Source of the DNA: Haloimpatiens sp042688525
GTDB lineage: Bacteria; Bacillota; Clostridia; Clostridiales; Clostridiaceae
NCBI RefSeq assembly: GCF_042688525.2
Contig: NZ_JBHWAB010000001.1
Location: forward strand, 2,356,001 to 2,420,000
Direction: 5' to 3'
DNA length: 64,000 nt
The translations under genes were made by a program, and so were the position numbers. Every line of letters starts with the position of its first letter. Position 1 is the first letter of the stretch. This document shows, piece after piece, positions 25,947 to 35,015 of the stretch. The notes under the pieces were generated by a model. The model ran no database searches and was not told the DNA's origin. It was given only the letters and a program-made list of their open reading frames with translations.

Positions 25947-26636
25947 TTAACTTTCAATAACTCTCATAACATTTGTAATAGCAGATATTCTCTGAATTAT
26001 TTTAGATGTTTTCACATGTCTTGGCACTACTATAGTGTATAAACTTATCTTCTCCCCTTCTTCATCTTCTTCTATCCAAAATTCTATGTTTTTAACTTTT
26101 ATACTATATTGTGAAAACAACTTTTCTACTTCATTTATGAAATTATTTTCCAAATAATGAATTTCTAATTTAACTATTTTCCCTTTTTCAAAAAGCTTAC
26201 TCTCTAATCTTTTTAAAGATACTAATACAATCAAAACTCCTACAGTTGCTGAAATACTTAAAAAATAATGTCCCATCCCTATTGCAAGACCTATACATGC
26301 TACAATCCAAATCGTAGCTGCAGTTGTAAGTCCTTTTACAGATCCTTTATCATGAATTATAGTACCCGCACCTAAAAATCCTATACCTGTTATAACTTGC
26401 GCCCCTAGTCTTCCTATATCTGCCTTAAGAGCTTGTCCAAGTTCTGGATGTGCTAATATAGAATTTGTAATTCTTTCAATATCATAAACTTGAATCATTG
26501 ATATTACCGCAGCTCCAACACAAACCAATATATGTGTTCTAAATCCTGCTGGTCTATTTTTAAACTCTCTTTCGTATCCTATTAATCCACCAATTAAAAT
26601 TGCTAACCCTAACCTAATTATTATCTCTATTTTCAT
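25947..26636 (-). CDS. MgtC/SapB family membrane protein
   Basis: 229 residues. The N-terminal MgtC domain has four to five membrane segments (about 1-150; LIGGLIGYEREFKNRPAGFRTHILVCVGAAVISM, GAQVITGIGFLGAGTI, GLTTAATIWIVACIGLAIGMG). A soluble C-terminal domain (about 155-229) of ACT-like type follows. In other bacteria MgtC proteins support survival at low magnesium and act on the F-ATPase; the role here is unknown. AGGAG precedes the ATG. The stop codon is formed at the edge of palindromic element C. Confidence 0.9.
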   Translation of the reverse strand: MKIEIIIRLGLAILIGGLIGYEREFKNRPAGFRTHILVCVGAAVISMIQVYDIERITNSILAHPELGQALKADIGRLGAQVITGIGFLGAGTIIHDKGSVKGLTTAATIWIVACIGLAIGMGHYFLSISATVGVLIVLVSLKRLESKLFEKGKIVKLEIHYLENNFINEVEKLFSQYSIKVKNIEFWIEEDEEGEKISLYTIVVPRHVKTSKIIQRISAITNVMRVIES

Positions 26637-27392
26637 ATCTCCTACCTCTTATTAATTTTTTATCATACTTAAATTTATAATTTTGATTGATAATTCAAAC
26701 TATTTTTTAAGTTTTACCACAAATTTCTCTATAATAATTTAAACTACATTTTTTCACAACTTCCTTTACACTATCTTAATGTTTTATCATTATATTAATA
26801 TCAAATGCAGCTATTATTTTTATTACTACGAATTACCACAAATTTTGCAATATATAACATTTATCAATTGCAATAAATTATTTTACTTTATATTACAAAT
26901 CATACTTTACAGAATTTCTAAACATCCCCAAACCATTAACAGCTATATTTTTAGCTAATTTGAAACATTATCTATTGAAATCATATAATTCTAAATACCA
27001 AATTATTAAAATTAAAAAAATTATTACTTCATACACAAATAATGTCTTACTAAAAAAACTTTTAAGTCAATACTTATGAATTTATCTTTTACATATAAAA
27101 ACGGTAGCTGCGAGAAATGATACATTACTACGAAGGTTGAGTAATAAATTTTTAAGTCTTAAAATTATTTATAGCCTAATATATCTAATAAAAAAATGCC
27201 ATTTATTTATTGATTATGGAAATATGGAAGTTTAGATTTGTATACTGCGAAAATGGAGCTTTTTGCTAAACAAGATCACACAGATTTACTATGTGATCTC
27301 GCTCAATGTTATTTTGTTTAAGGACAAATTATAGTATATATACATTTTCATATTCAATAATAAATTATAATAATATGTACACACTAAAACAA
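26637..27392. other. 756 bp intergenic region with repeat remnants
   Basis: No gene was seen. It contains a 48 bp block (26730-26777) that recurs at 28630-28677, a decayed piece of the palindromic element at about 27102-27150 (ACGGTAGCTGCGAGAAATGA), and a hairpin AGATCACA (27273-27280) / TGTGATCT (27292-27299) about 95 bases after the ABC ATPase stop that might end its operon. Confidence 0.5.
26730..26777. repeat. 48 bp direct repeat, copy 1
   Basis: About 42 of 48 bases match 28630-28677, including CTTTACACTATCTT and ATAATAATTT; a partial third copy of the first half is at 28563-28591. Confidence 0.6.
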
Positions 27393-28463
27393 CTATAATA
27401 TATGTACATTTTCCGGTAAGAAGCTAAGCATTACTTCATCACCTTCACCAAATACTTCTTTAACCATTGGATTATAATCTTGTACTTTAAAATCTAATCC
27501 ATTTATCTTAACTATATAATCTTGATATTCTCCCATAAATGTAGCTAATTCTACTTTTCCTTTTAATACTCCTTCTCTTCCAATAATGACTGCTTCCGGT
27601 CTTATAACTAACTTACAATCATCCCCTGATTTCTTTTCTCCTTTATATGGAACTAAAAGTTCTTTTCCATGAACCTCTATCTTAGCTTTTCCATCTACAA
27701 CATCTTTTATTTTACCATCTAAGAAATTAGCTGTTCCTATAAAATCTGCAACGAATTCAGTTTTAGGAGTATAATAAACTTCTTTTGGAGTACCTACTTG
27801 TTCAATTACACCTTTATTCATTATTATAATTCTATCTGAAAGACTCATAGCTTCTGATTGATCATGAGTTACATATACTGCAGTTATACCAACCTTCTTT
27901 TGAATCTTTCTTATTTCTGTTCTCATATAAACTCTAAGTTTAGCATCTAAATTTGATAATGGTTCATCGAAGAGCAATACTCCAGGTTCCATAACAAGCG
28001 CACGAGCAAGTGCAACCCTTTGCTGCTGTCCTCCTGATAATTGATTTGGATATCTATTTTCCATACCCTTTAATCCAACTAAATCTATTATGTCACTTAC
28101 CTTTTGTCTTATTTCATCTTTACTTAATTTCTTTAATTTCAATCCGTATGCAACATTATCATAAATATTATAGTGTGGAAAAAGTGCATATGTTTGGAAT
28201 ACCATTGATGAATCTCTCTTATCTGGTGGAAGATCATTTATTCTATCTCCACCTAAATAAATATCTCCTGATGTAGGTATTTCAAACCCTGCTATCATTC
28301 TAAGTGTAGTTGTTTTACCACATCCAGATGGTCCAAGTAATGTTACAAATTCACCTGGTCTTATGTCTACTGAAATATTATCAACCGCTTTAAACTCTTT
28401 ATTATTATTTCCAACATATATTTTACTTAAATTTTTTATATTAACACCTTTACTCTTTTTCAT
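27393..28463 (-). CDS. ABC transporter ATPase, FbpC/PotA type
   Basis: About 356 residues. Walker A GPSGCGKTT, ABC signature LSGGQQQRVALARAL, Walker B LLFDEPLSNLD and the switch His in VTHDQ are all present. A C-terminal TOBE domain covers about 275-355. It powers the import system formed with the fused permease and the binding protein. The start is the ATG at 28463, after GGAGGG; an upstream ATG at 28481 would place the ribosome site inside the protein. It is the last gene of the operon, separated from the permease by 238 bases with repeats but no clear terminator. Confidence 0.9.
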   Translation of the reverse strand: MKKSKGVNIKNLSKIYVGNNNKEFKAVDNISVDIRPGEFVTLLGPSGCGKTTTLRMIAGFEIPTSGDIYLGGDRINDLPPDKRDSSMVFQTYALFPHYNIYDNVAYGLKLKKLSKDEIRQKVSDIIDLVGLKGMENRYPNQLSGGQQQRVALARALVMEPGVLLFDEPLSNLDAKLRVYMRTEIRKIQKKVGITAVYVTHDQSEAMSLSDRIIIMNKGVIEQVGTPKEVYYTPKTEFVADFIGTANFLDGKIKDVVDGKAKIEVHGKELLVPYKGEKKSGDDCKLVIRPEAVIIGREGVLKGKVELATFMGEYQDYIVKINGLDFKVQDYNPMVKEVFGEGDEVMLSFLPENVHIL

Positions 28464-28701
28464 TTTTAGCCCTCCACTCATTGATAAATTAAGCTATTTT
28501 TAAATTTATACCTTTACTACGTTTGCCGCGAATTTACCTATAATATTTGCTACAAAGATAAATATAATAATTTCAACTACATTTCTTAATAGCACTAGCC
28601 ACATCTGCAAATTTCTAAATTCACCTTCTTATAATAATTTCAACTATATTCTTTCATAGCTTACTTTACACTATCTTTTAAAGGTTTTACTGAAATCTGT
28701 A
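28464..28701. repeat. Permease-ATPase gap with the 48 bp repeat
   Basis: It contains the second full copy of the 48 bp block at 28630-28677 and a partial one at 28563-28591 (ATAATAATTTCAACTACATT). Confidence 0.55.
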
Positions 28702-30393
28702 CTACATTATTTCATCTTTACTTACTCCCATTTTGCTTAATAAGAAGTACATAATTGATATTGCTATATACACAATTACTATTAATAAAGTTGAATATGC
28801 TGATGCTACTCCAAATCTGCCTGCATCTACTTGAGCTAATATTTGAACTGTAAGCAAATTATATTTAGCAGATATTAAGAATATTACTGTACTTACAGCA
28901 GTCATACTTCTTACAAAACTATATACAAGACCACTAAAGAAGGCTGGTTTTATAAGTGGTAGAGTTACACTTGAAAATACTTTAGAAGTATTTGCACCCA
29001 TATCCGAAGCAGCTTCTTCAATTGCTGGATCTATCTGTTGAAGTGCTGTAACCCCTGATCTTACCCCTACTGGTAAGCTTCTCATAACAAACGCTATTAC
29101 TATTATTGTTCCTGTACCTGTCAATAACAATGGTTTTGTGTTATATGATAATACATATCCTATACCTAAAACAGTTCCTGGAACAGCCATAGCTAAAAGT
29201 GAACTAAATTCAACAAAAGCTTTACCAAAGAATTTCTTTCTAACTATTAAGAATGCTATTATCATTGCAAGTACACCTGTTATTGGTGTTGCAATTACTG
29301 ATAAAAATGTTGTATCAGTTAATGGTTTTAAGCCTAAATTAAATACATATTTAAAATGATCTAATGTTAATGAATAATCTATACCCCATATTTTGAATAC
29401 TGAACTTAGTGGTATTAAAATATAGAATCCTAATACAAAAACTGTTACTAATAAACAAAATATATCTATTGGTAATACGATTTTCTTATCTGATATATAT
29501 TCTCTAGCTCTAGAAGCCTTACCTGTTACAGTAACATAAGACTTTTTCTCGAGCCAGTATTTTTCAAATACAAATATTAATATTGTTAATACAAGTAATA
29601 TAGTAGCTATTGTTGCTCCACCTTGCATATCATAATTACCTATTGCTTGAAGATATATCTCTGTTGCAAGAGTTGAAAAATCTCCACCTATAACCATAGG
29701 ATTTGCAAAATCTGCAACTGTTTCTATAAATGTTAATAAAAATGCATTTGCAATACCTGGAGCCATTAATGGAAGTGTTACTGTTTTAAATGTTTTCCAA
29801 TGAGAAGCTCCCATATTTCTTGCTGCTTCTTCTAAAGCAGGGTCAATTTGTTTTAATAATCCTGTTAACATTAAATATGCAACTGGGAAAAATGTCATTG
29901 TTTGTACAATTAGTAGTCCTTTAAATCCATAAATATTTGCGTTTTGAATTTTTAATATTTTATATGTTATTAATCCGTGTTGTCCAAATAGCATAATTGC
30001 TGATAATGCTAATACAAATGGTGGTGATATTATTGGAAGTATTGATACTATATTAAACATTTTTTTAAAATGAGATCTTATATAAGAATCTGCATATGCA
30101 AATATAAAACCTATTAAAGTAGATAATACTCCAACAGAAAGTCCTAATTTTAATGTATTGCTTAATGTATGTCTAAAACTTATACTTTTGACGATATTTA
30201 TGTATGATTTTAAAGTAAATCCTTCATCTGATATAAAACTTTGTTTAAGCACTGAAAATAAGGGAAATAAAATAAATATTAATAAAATCATTATTACAAA
30301 TATTATTGTAGTTAGGAGCATGGGGTCTCTCCATATTTTCTTCATATCCGTAATGTCATTACGCATTTTGCTTTTGTACTTATTTAATGCCAT
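28702..30393 (-). CDS. ABC transporter permease, two fused FbpB-type halves
   Basis: 563 residues, about 12 membrane segments. Two binding-protein-dependent transport domains occur in tandem, each with an EAA loop: EEAARNMGASHWKTFKTVTLPLMAPG (about 195) and EEAASDMGANTSKVFSSVTLPLIKP (about 470). This two-in-one form is typical of ferric iron (FbpB) and of some phosphonate and thiamine systems. AAGGAG precedes the ATG. It lies downstream of the binding protein across a strong hairpin. Confidence 0.9.
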   Translation of the reverse strand: MALNKYKSKMRNDITDMKKIWRDPMLLTTIIFVIMILLIFILFPLFSVLKQSFISDEGFTLKSYINIVKSISFRHTLSNTLKLGLSVGVLSTLIGFIFAYADSYIRSHFKKMFNIVSILPIISPPFVLALSAIMLFGQHGLITYKILKIQNANIYGFKGLLIVQTMTFFPVAYLMLTGLLKQIDPALEEAARNMGASHWKTFKTVTLPLMAPGIANAFLLTFIETVADFANPMVIGGDFSTLATEIYLQAIGNYDMQGGATIATILLVLTILIFVFEKYWLEKKSYVTVTGKASRAREYISDKKIVLPIDIFCLLVTVFVLGFYILIPLSSVFKIWGIDYSLTLDHFKYVFNLGLKPLTDTTFLSVIATPITGVLAMIIAFLIVRKKFFGKAFVEFSSLLAMAVPGTVLGIGYVLSYNTKPLLLTGTGTIIVIAFVMRSLPVGVRSGVTALQQIDPAIEEAASDMGANTSKVFSSVTLPLIKPAFFSGLVYSFVRSMTAVSTVIFLISAKYNLLTVQILAQVDAGRFGVASAYSTLLIVIVYIAISIMYFLLSKMGVSKDEIM

Positions 30394-30426
30394 TTTAATT
30401 GCTCCTTTCGCACTTTCACATTTTAT

Positions 30427-30460
30427 TAGTAATCCTGCCTTTTAAAAGACAGGATTACTA
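30427..30460 (-). promoter_or_regulatory. Strong hairpin between binding-protein and permease genes
   Basis: TAGTAATCCTG (30427-30437) and CAGGATTACTA (30450-30460) give 11 perfect pairs, with a self-complementary CTTTTAAAAG in the loop. No T-run follows on the transcribed strand, so it is more likely a message stabiliser or partial stop that keeps binding protein in excess over the permease. Confidence 0.65.
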
Positions 30461-30466
30461 AATATA

Positions 30467-31501
30467 TTATTTTTTAGTTACATTATGCCATTCTTCAACT
30501 AATTTACCTCTGTTTTCTCCTGCAAACTTCATATCATAGTTTATTAATTTTGTATCTTTTATTTCTGCTGCTTCTTTTGGTGGATTAGCATCTGGATTTG
30601 TTAAGAATTGAAAACTTCCAACTGTTTGTCCTAATTCTTGAGCTTTTTTACTTAATGCCCAATCAACAAACTTTTTAGCAGCATCCATATCTGGAGCATT
30701 TTTTATAATAGCAACTGAACCAATTTCATAACCTGTACCTTCTTTTGGTGCTGATAAAACAATATCTTTATATCCTTGTTTTTTATACTTTATACCATCA
30801 TGTAAGAAACAAATTCCAACCATTGCTTCTCCCATACCTGCCATTTGAGCTGGTGCTGATCCAGTTTTTGGATATTGTTTTATTTGTTTATCTAATTTTG
30901 CTAAATAATCCATAGCCTTCTTTTCGCCCATTAATTGAACTGTTGTAGCAACTAAAGTATAAGCTGTTCCTGAAGAACCTGGGTTTGCAACAACGATTTG
31001 TCCTTTGTATTCTGGTTTTAATAAATCTTCCCAACTTGTTGGAACCTTTGTTCCTTTTTCTTCTAATAATTTTTTATTACATACAAATCCAAGATATCCA
31101 TTATAAATTCCTGTCCAATATCCATCTTTATCTTTGAATTTATCTGGAATTTTTTCTGCCTTAGGTGATTTATATTTTTCTAGTAATCCTTTACTTCCTG
31201 CTTCTACGAAAGTATCTGCTGGTCCACCATACCAAACTGATGCTTTTGTGTTTTCTTTTTCAGCTTGAATTCTTGCAAGGATTTCTCCTCCACTCATTCT
31301 TACAACATTAGTTTTTATTCCTGTTTCTTTTTCAAATTCTTTTGCAGCTAATTGAGCGTGGTCTTCCATAAGTCCTGCATAAATTGTTAATGATTCATTT
31401 CCTTTTTTAGCTGAATCTTTGCCCGTACTTCCACATCCTGCAAACAATGAAGCTGCCATAACTGTTCCTAAAATTAATGATAATATCTTTTTACCTTTCA
31501 T
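30467..31501 (-). CDS. ABC transporter substrate-binding lipoprotein, FbpA/AfuA type
   Basis: 344 residues. A lipoprotein signal ends in a lipobox-type motif before Cys23 (SLFAGCGS), so it is exported and lipid-anchored. The mature part is a type II periplasmic-binding fold of the ferric-iron group (LTIYAGLMEDHAQLAAKEFEKETGI, TSWEDLLKPEYKGQIVVANPGSSGTAY, WALSKKAQELGQ). Iron(III) is the default guess; 2-aminoethylphosphonate or another anion is possible, since the tyrosine pair typical of iron sites is not clear. GGGAGG precedes the ATG. It is the first gene of a binding protein, permease, ATPase operon. Confidence 0.88.
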   Translation of the reverse strand: MKGKKILSLILGTVMAASLFAGCGSTGKDSAKKGNESLTIYAGLMEDHAQLAAKEFEKETGIKTNVVRMSGGEILARIQAEKENTKASVWYGGPADTFVEAGSKGLLEKYKSPKAEKIPDKFKDKDGYWTGIYNGYLGFVCNKKLLEEKGTKVPTSWEDLLKPEYKGQIVVANPGSSGTAYTLVATTVQLMGEKKAMDYLAKLDKQIKQYPKTGSAPAQMAGMGEAMVGICFLHDGIKYKKQGYKDIVLSAPKEGTGYEIGSVAIIKNAPDMDAAKKFVDWALSKKAQELGQTVGSFQFLTNPDANPPKEAAEIKDTKLINYDMKFAGENRGKLVEEWHNVTKK

Positions 31502-31639
31502 CTTCGTATACCTCCCAAAACTTTTTTGTTAAGGTTTTCATATGTATTTATCTGTTGTTTTCATTATAGCTTTTTTTCATCACAAAAACTAAACTTGCTA
31601 AAATAATGCTACATACAAGTAAAAATTTCACACAAATTT

Positions 31640-31700
31640 GGGGACGGTTCATTTTTCATTCAAGCAAATCTTGACTAATTCAAGGGGACAGTTTATTTTT
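31640..31700 (+). repeat. Two dispersed repeats upstream of the Y1 transposase gene
   Basis: GGGGACGGTTCATTTTTC (31640-31657) and the variant GGGGACAGTTTATTTTTT (31684-31701), both plus strand, 100-160 bases before the REP-associated transposase. Confidence 0.85.
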
Positions 31701-31800
31701 TAGTAATTTTTCTTGTCTCAAATTTACCTTAAATTGATTACTTTTCTTTACTTTTGTTAATAATCTTAAATAAAACTATTAATAGAGGAGAGAAATTTTT

Positions 31801-32730
31801 ATGGCAAGAAGCTTTAGAATTAAAATTATAAACGGAATTTATCACATAATTTTTAATGGAATGAGTGAAATTTTATTATACAATAATAATAGCGACAAAA
31901 ATAAATATATGGAACTTATAAAAAAATATCAAACTAAGTTTCATTTTAAAGTATATGCATACTGCCTTATGAGCACTCATGGTCATTTGATAATTGATTC
32001 TAATGGGGCTGACGTTAGCCAATTCATGCATGACATAAATCAATCTTATGCTCAATACTACAATAGCGTCCATAGAAGAAATGGTAAAAAGAGAAAAGGC
32101 CATGTTTTTCGTGATAGATTTAAAAGTAAAATAATAGATACTGACCATTATCTCTTAACTCTTTCTGCTTACATTCACAAAAATCCTAAGGACATAAAAA
32201 AATATAGAAATTGTATAGAAAAATACAAACATTCAAGTTTAGCAGTATACTTGGGATTAAGAAGTGATCCTTTTAATGTTCTTGATGAGGATTATATTAT
32301 GCAATTTTTTAATACCAATGTAAAAAAAGCTAGAGCAAACTATACAGAATTAGTATATAACTGTACTGACAAGCTACTTGAAAAAAGCACTGAATTTAAA
32401 GACGAAAAAACTGAATATAGAAGTGAAAGACATATTGTAAAGAGAACTTTTAGTCCTGAGGAAATATTAACTTTTCTTTCTGAATATACTGGCATGCCTA
32501 AATGGCAAATTGTTTTGAAAAATAAAAGAAGAAATACTAAAAATAAAGCTTTATATGTATTAATGTTAAAATGTTTACGTAATTCTGAAGATAGCGAAGT
32601 ATGTAAAATTCTTGGCAATATAACTCAATCACGTATTTCTGCTCTATGTTCTATGGGTATTGACATTGTCCTGAAAGATAATAAATACAAAAATATTATT
32701 GATGATTTTCTTGCCTCAAAAGCTAGTTAA
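31801..32730 (+). CDS. REP-associated tyrosine transposase (Y1_Tnp, RAYT)
   Basis: 309 residues. The N-terminal Y1 domain (about 1-150) reads NGIYHIIFNGM, YCLMSTHGHLIID (with the HUH pair His-Gly-His) and DVSQFMHDINQSYAQYYN (carrying the likely catalytic Tyr), then GHVFRDRFKSKII and YIHKNPKDI. The C-terminal part (about 215-309) looks like a small DNA-binding helical domain. RAYTs are single-copy domesticated relatives of IS200 transposases linked to short palindromic repeats. Two copies of the window's GGGGACGG repeat lie just upstream, which suggests this enzyme or a relative spreads them. GAGGAG precedes the ATG. Confidence 0.9.
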   Translation: MARSFRIKIINGIYHIIFNGMSEILLYNNNSDKNKYMELIKKYQTKFHFKVYAYCLMSTHGHLIIDSNGADVSQFMHDINQSYAQYYNSVHRRNGKKRKGHVFRDRFKSKIIDTDHYLLTLSAYIHKNPKDIKKYRNCIEKYKHSSLAVYLGLRSDPFNVLDEDYIMQFFNTNVKKARANYTELVYNCTDKLLEKSTEFKDEKTEYRSERHIVKRTFSPEEILTFLSEYTGMPKWQIVLKNKRRNTKNKALYVLMLKCLRNSEDSEVCKILGNITQSRISALCSMGIDIVLKDNKYKNIIDDFLASKAS

Positions 32731-33085
32731 AACCTAAATCTTATATTACTTAAAATTAAATAATTGAAATTTTTATACTAAGTTTTCATTAATATTATTA
32801 GGTTTTAGGTAAATTTAAATTAAAAATTAATATAAAAAATAAAAAAATTTTTAAAATATTTTCTTCAAATAAACTTTTTAAATTTTACCTGCACAATTAC
32901 ACTTTTATAATATAGAAAAGGACAAGCTATACATTTTTCCTAAATTATTGTAAAAAAAATATTATTTATAATAAATTTATATAACTAAAAAATATTATTA
33001 TAATTTTCTAATTGCAAATTCATTTAATTTTTAAATAATTAAAAGCTATTCGTTGTTTTTATTATTGGTATAACTTCAAAATTTT
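32731..33085. other. Very AT-rich intergenic region, no gene seen
   Basis: About 355 bases of nearly pure A and T. No open frame, hairpin with T-run, or known repeat was recognised before the copy at 33086. Confidence 0.6.
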
Positions 33086-33100
33086 TAATGAACCGTCCCT
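33086..33100 (-). repeat. Dispersed repeat after the TIGR04076 gene
   Basis: TTTAATGAACCGTCC on the plus strand (one C short); it ends five bases before the stop codon and has the gene's sense. Confidence 0.85.
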
Positions 33101-33105
33101 AAGTT

Positions 33106-33354
33106 TTAATCATCAATCACTTCTCCCCGAATTAAAACCCTACCATTGTCTGGACATCTCATTTGAAATTTTTTTGCTTTTGTATTTCCATAATCTAAAT
33201 CCCCATTATTCAACAACGTATAAACACAAGGATATATACTTTGCCATAACTCATGACATATAGGTGGACAAATATCCTCTACTATATAACTATCTCCCTT
33301 TTTGTGATAATTTCCTCTACATTTACTTTCTAAAATAGTTAATTTAACTTTCAT
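33106..33354 (-). CDS. TIGR04076 family small protein
   Basis: 82 residues with the family pattern: KVKLTILESKCRGNYHKKGDSYIVED, then ICPPICHELWQSIYPCVYTLLNNGDL and a closing CPDNGRVLIRGEV. Four or five conserved Cys suggest metal or redox chemistry, but no function is established. GGTGGAGG precedes the ATG. It lies downstream of the nucleotidyltransferase gene in the same direction, 54 bases away. Confidence 0.8.
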   Translation of the reverse strand: MKVKLTILESKCRGNYHKKGDSYIVEDICPPICHELWQSIYPCVYTLLNNGDLDYGNTKAKKFQMRCPDNGRVLIRGEVIDD

Positions 33355-33408
33355 AGTACCTCCACCTTTCCTTTATAACTTTTCTTTATTGCATGATATT
33401 TCAAACTT

Positions 33409-34101
33409 TTAAAATGAACCGTCCCCTATTTTATTAAAAAGATCTTCAAATAGTATTTTTATCTTTAAATCCACCTCGAATTTTTCGCAAAACTCATTAA
33501 AAATGCACTGTATATCATCTTCAAAATTTCCATTAAGTTTTAAATTATTCATATTAAAATTAGTAAGACTTTCTTTAATTTCTGATAATAAATTATATGC
33601 ACTATCAGTTTTATTTGATAAATACTTAATAGTTCCTTTGTGTACCAGCCTCAATGTTTTGTACCACATAGGTCTATTAGGAATGTACTTAGATATTATT
33701 TCTTTTCTAATTGCTGTTTTGTCAGAAATAATGAAGTTTTCATCATATTTTAAAAGAATTTTACTATCCCTTAAATCTTCCTTTGAAATTGTTTCTCTTA
33801 TATCCAAATCCACAGAAATAGTATCTTTATAAATCAATATCAAAATTCCTTTAGGTCTTTCTGTAAAGTTAGTCATTATAGGTTTATCATAAAGAGTTAT
33901 TACTTCATCAATTTTACTACCTCTTATGTTGCCTAAAATTATTAAATCAATATCAGAGTATTTTGTTGCTGTGCCCTTTGATAATGAACCTCTTAAAATC
34001 ATTGAAAATCTATTTTTCCTGCAAAATTCATAAACACACTCTATGTATTTTTTGTGACTTACCGAAGGATAATTAATATCAAAATCACTGTGAATCTTCA
34101 T
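33409..34101 (-). CDS. Minimal nucleotidyltransferase-fold protein
   Basis: 230 residues. The NTase signature GSLSKGTATKYSDIDLIIL (about 39-57) has G-S and D-x-D, and a third acidic residue occurs in VDLDIRE (about 103). A helical C-terminal half follows. Members transfer a nucleotide to an antibiotic, protein or RNA; the target is unknown. The last five residues and the stop (GDGSF-TAA) are encoded by a copy of the dispersed repeat (33411-33426), so the repeat has replaced the original 3' end of the gene. GGAGG precedes the ATG. Confidence 0.82.
   Translation of the reverse strand: MKIHSDFDINYPSVSHKKYIECVYEFCRKNRFSMILRGSLSKGTATKYSDIDLIILGNIRGSKIDEVITLYDKPIMTNFTERPKGILILIYKDTISVDLDIRETISKEDLRDSKILLKYDENFIISDKTAIRKEIISKYIPNRPMWYKTLRLVHKGTIKYLSNKTDSAYNLLSEIKESLTNFNMNNLKLNGNFEDDIQCIFNEFCEKFEVDLKIKILFEDLFNKIGDGSF
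33411..33426 (-). repeat. Dispersed repeat forming the 3' end of the nucleotidyltransferase gene
   Basis: The complement reads GGGGACGGTTCATTTT and supplies codons GAC GGT TCA TTT TAA. This is a different reading frame from the Gly-Thr-Val-His copies. Confidence 0.9.
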
Positions 34102-34272
34102 AATATTCTACCTCCATTGAAAAACTAATTTCTTCACTTTATATAATTATATTAAAATATGGTTTATTTTACAATTTGTTATATTACATCATAAAGGAAA
34201 TATAGTAATTGTAACGAAATAATATACTTATGTGAATTATTTTACTAATTAAAATTTAAAAAGGAGATAAAT

Positions 34273-34857
34273 ATGGATAATACTTTAATTTATATTACAG
34301 GTAATGATGTTAAATTTAATGTTGCTTCACAAGTATTTATGAATACAAAAATTACTCTCTTACAAAAGGACTTGGATCCTCCTGAAATCCAAAGTAAAAA
34401 TGTTCAAGAAGTAGCTATGTACTCGGCTGTTTGGGCAAGTAAACAATTAAACCAACCTGTTATTGTAACAGATGCTGGTTTTTATATTGAAGCTTTGAAT
34501 GGATTTCCTGGTCCTTTTATCAAGTTTGTCAATGAATGGTTTTCTGCAGATGATTATATTAATTTAATGAAAAACAAAACTAATCGTACTCTTATTATCC
34601 AAGATTGTTTAGCATATTGCTATCCAAATGAAAAACCAGTTATTTTTACTGGATCATATAAAGGAGAATTGGCATACCAACCTAGCAAAAAATGTGGTAC
34701 TTCAATTGAACAAATTTTTATTCCTGAAGGTTTTGATGTTCCTATTTCAGATATACCAGAGGAAAAAATGATATCCTATTGGAGTAATGGTGAAATAATG
34801 ACAAAATTCAAAGAATATCTTTTGACTAAAAATAATTTCATTAATAACAACTTATAA
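34273..34857 (+). CDS. Ham1/RdgB-type non-canonical purine NTP pyrophosphatase
   Basis: 194 residues. The family start IYITGNDVKFNVASQVF (TGNxxKF) is present, followed by NVQEVAMYSAVWASKQL, VIVTDAGFYIEALNGFPGPFIKFV (usual E-D-S-G-L here V-T-D-A-G-F) and a C-terminal E-x-K-x-x-x-S-type region. It hydrolyses ITP, XTP or similar to the monophosphate, cleaning nucleotide pools. The active-site loop is divergent from canonical RdgB, so it may be a specialised paralogue. AAAAGGAG precedes the ATG. It stands alone and converges with the lipoprotein gene. Confidence 0.82.
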   Translation: MDNTLIYITGNDVKFNVASQVFMNTKITLLQKDLDPPEIQSKNVQEVAMYSAVWASKQLNQPVIVTDAGFYIEALNGFPGPFIKFVNEWFSADDYINLMKNKTNRTLIIQDCLAYCYPNEKPVIFTGSYKGELAYQPSKKCGTSIEQIFIPEGFDVPISDIPEEKMISYWSNGEIMTKFKEYLLTKNNFINNNL

Positions 34858-34960
34858 TCAATTTTCTCCTAAACATCTCATACTAAACAACATACTTTTA
34901 CTAGGAATATAATTTTAAATATTTATTTCTTAATAGATCAACAAAGATTGAAAATGCACA

Positions 34961-35015
34961 TTTAGAGTACAAGCCATCGCCTATTAAAAACCCCTGAGAT
35001 AGCTTGTATACTAAA
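34961..35015. terminator. Bidirectional hairpin between Ham1-like and lipoprotein genes
   Basis: TTTAGAGTACAAGCCATC (34961-34978) pairs with GATAGCTTGTATACTAAA (34998-35015), with two mismatches. It overlaps the start of a dispersed repeat copy. Confidence 0.7.
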
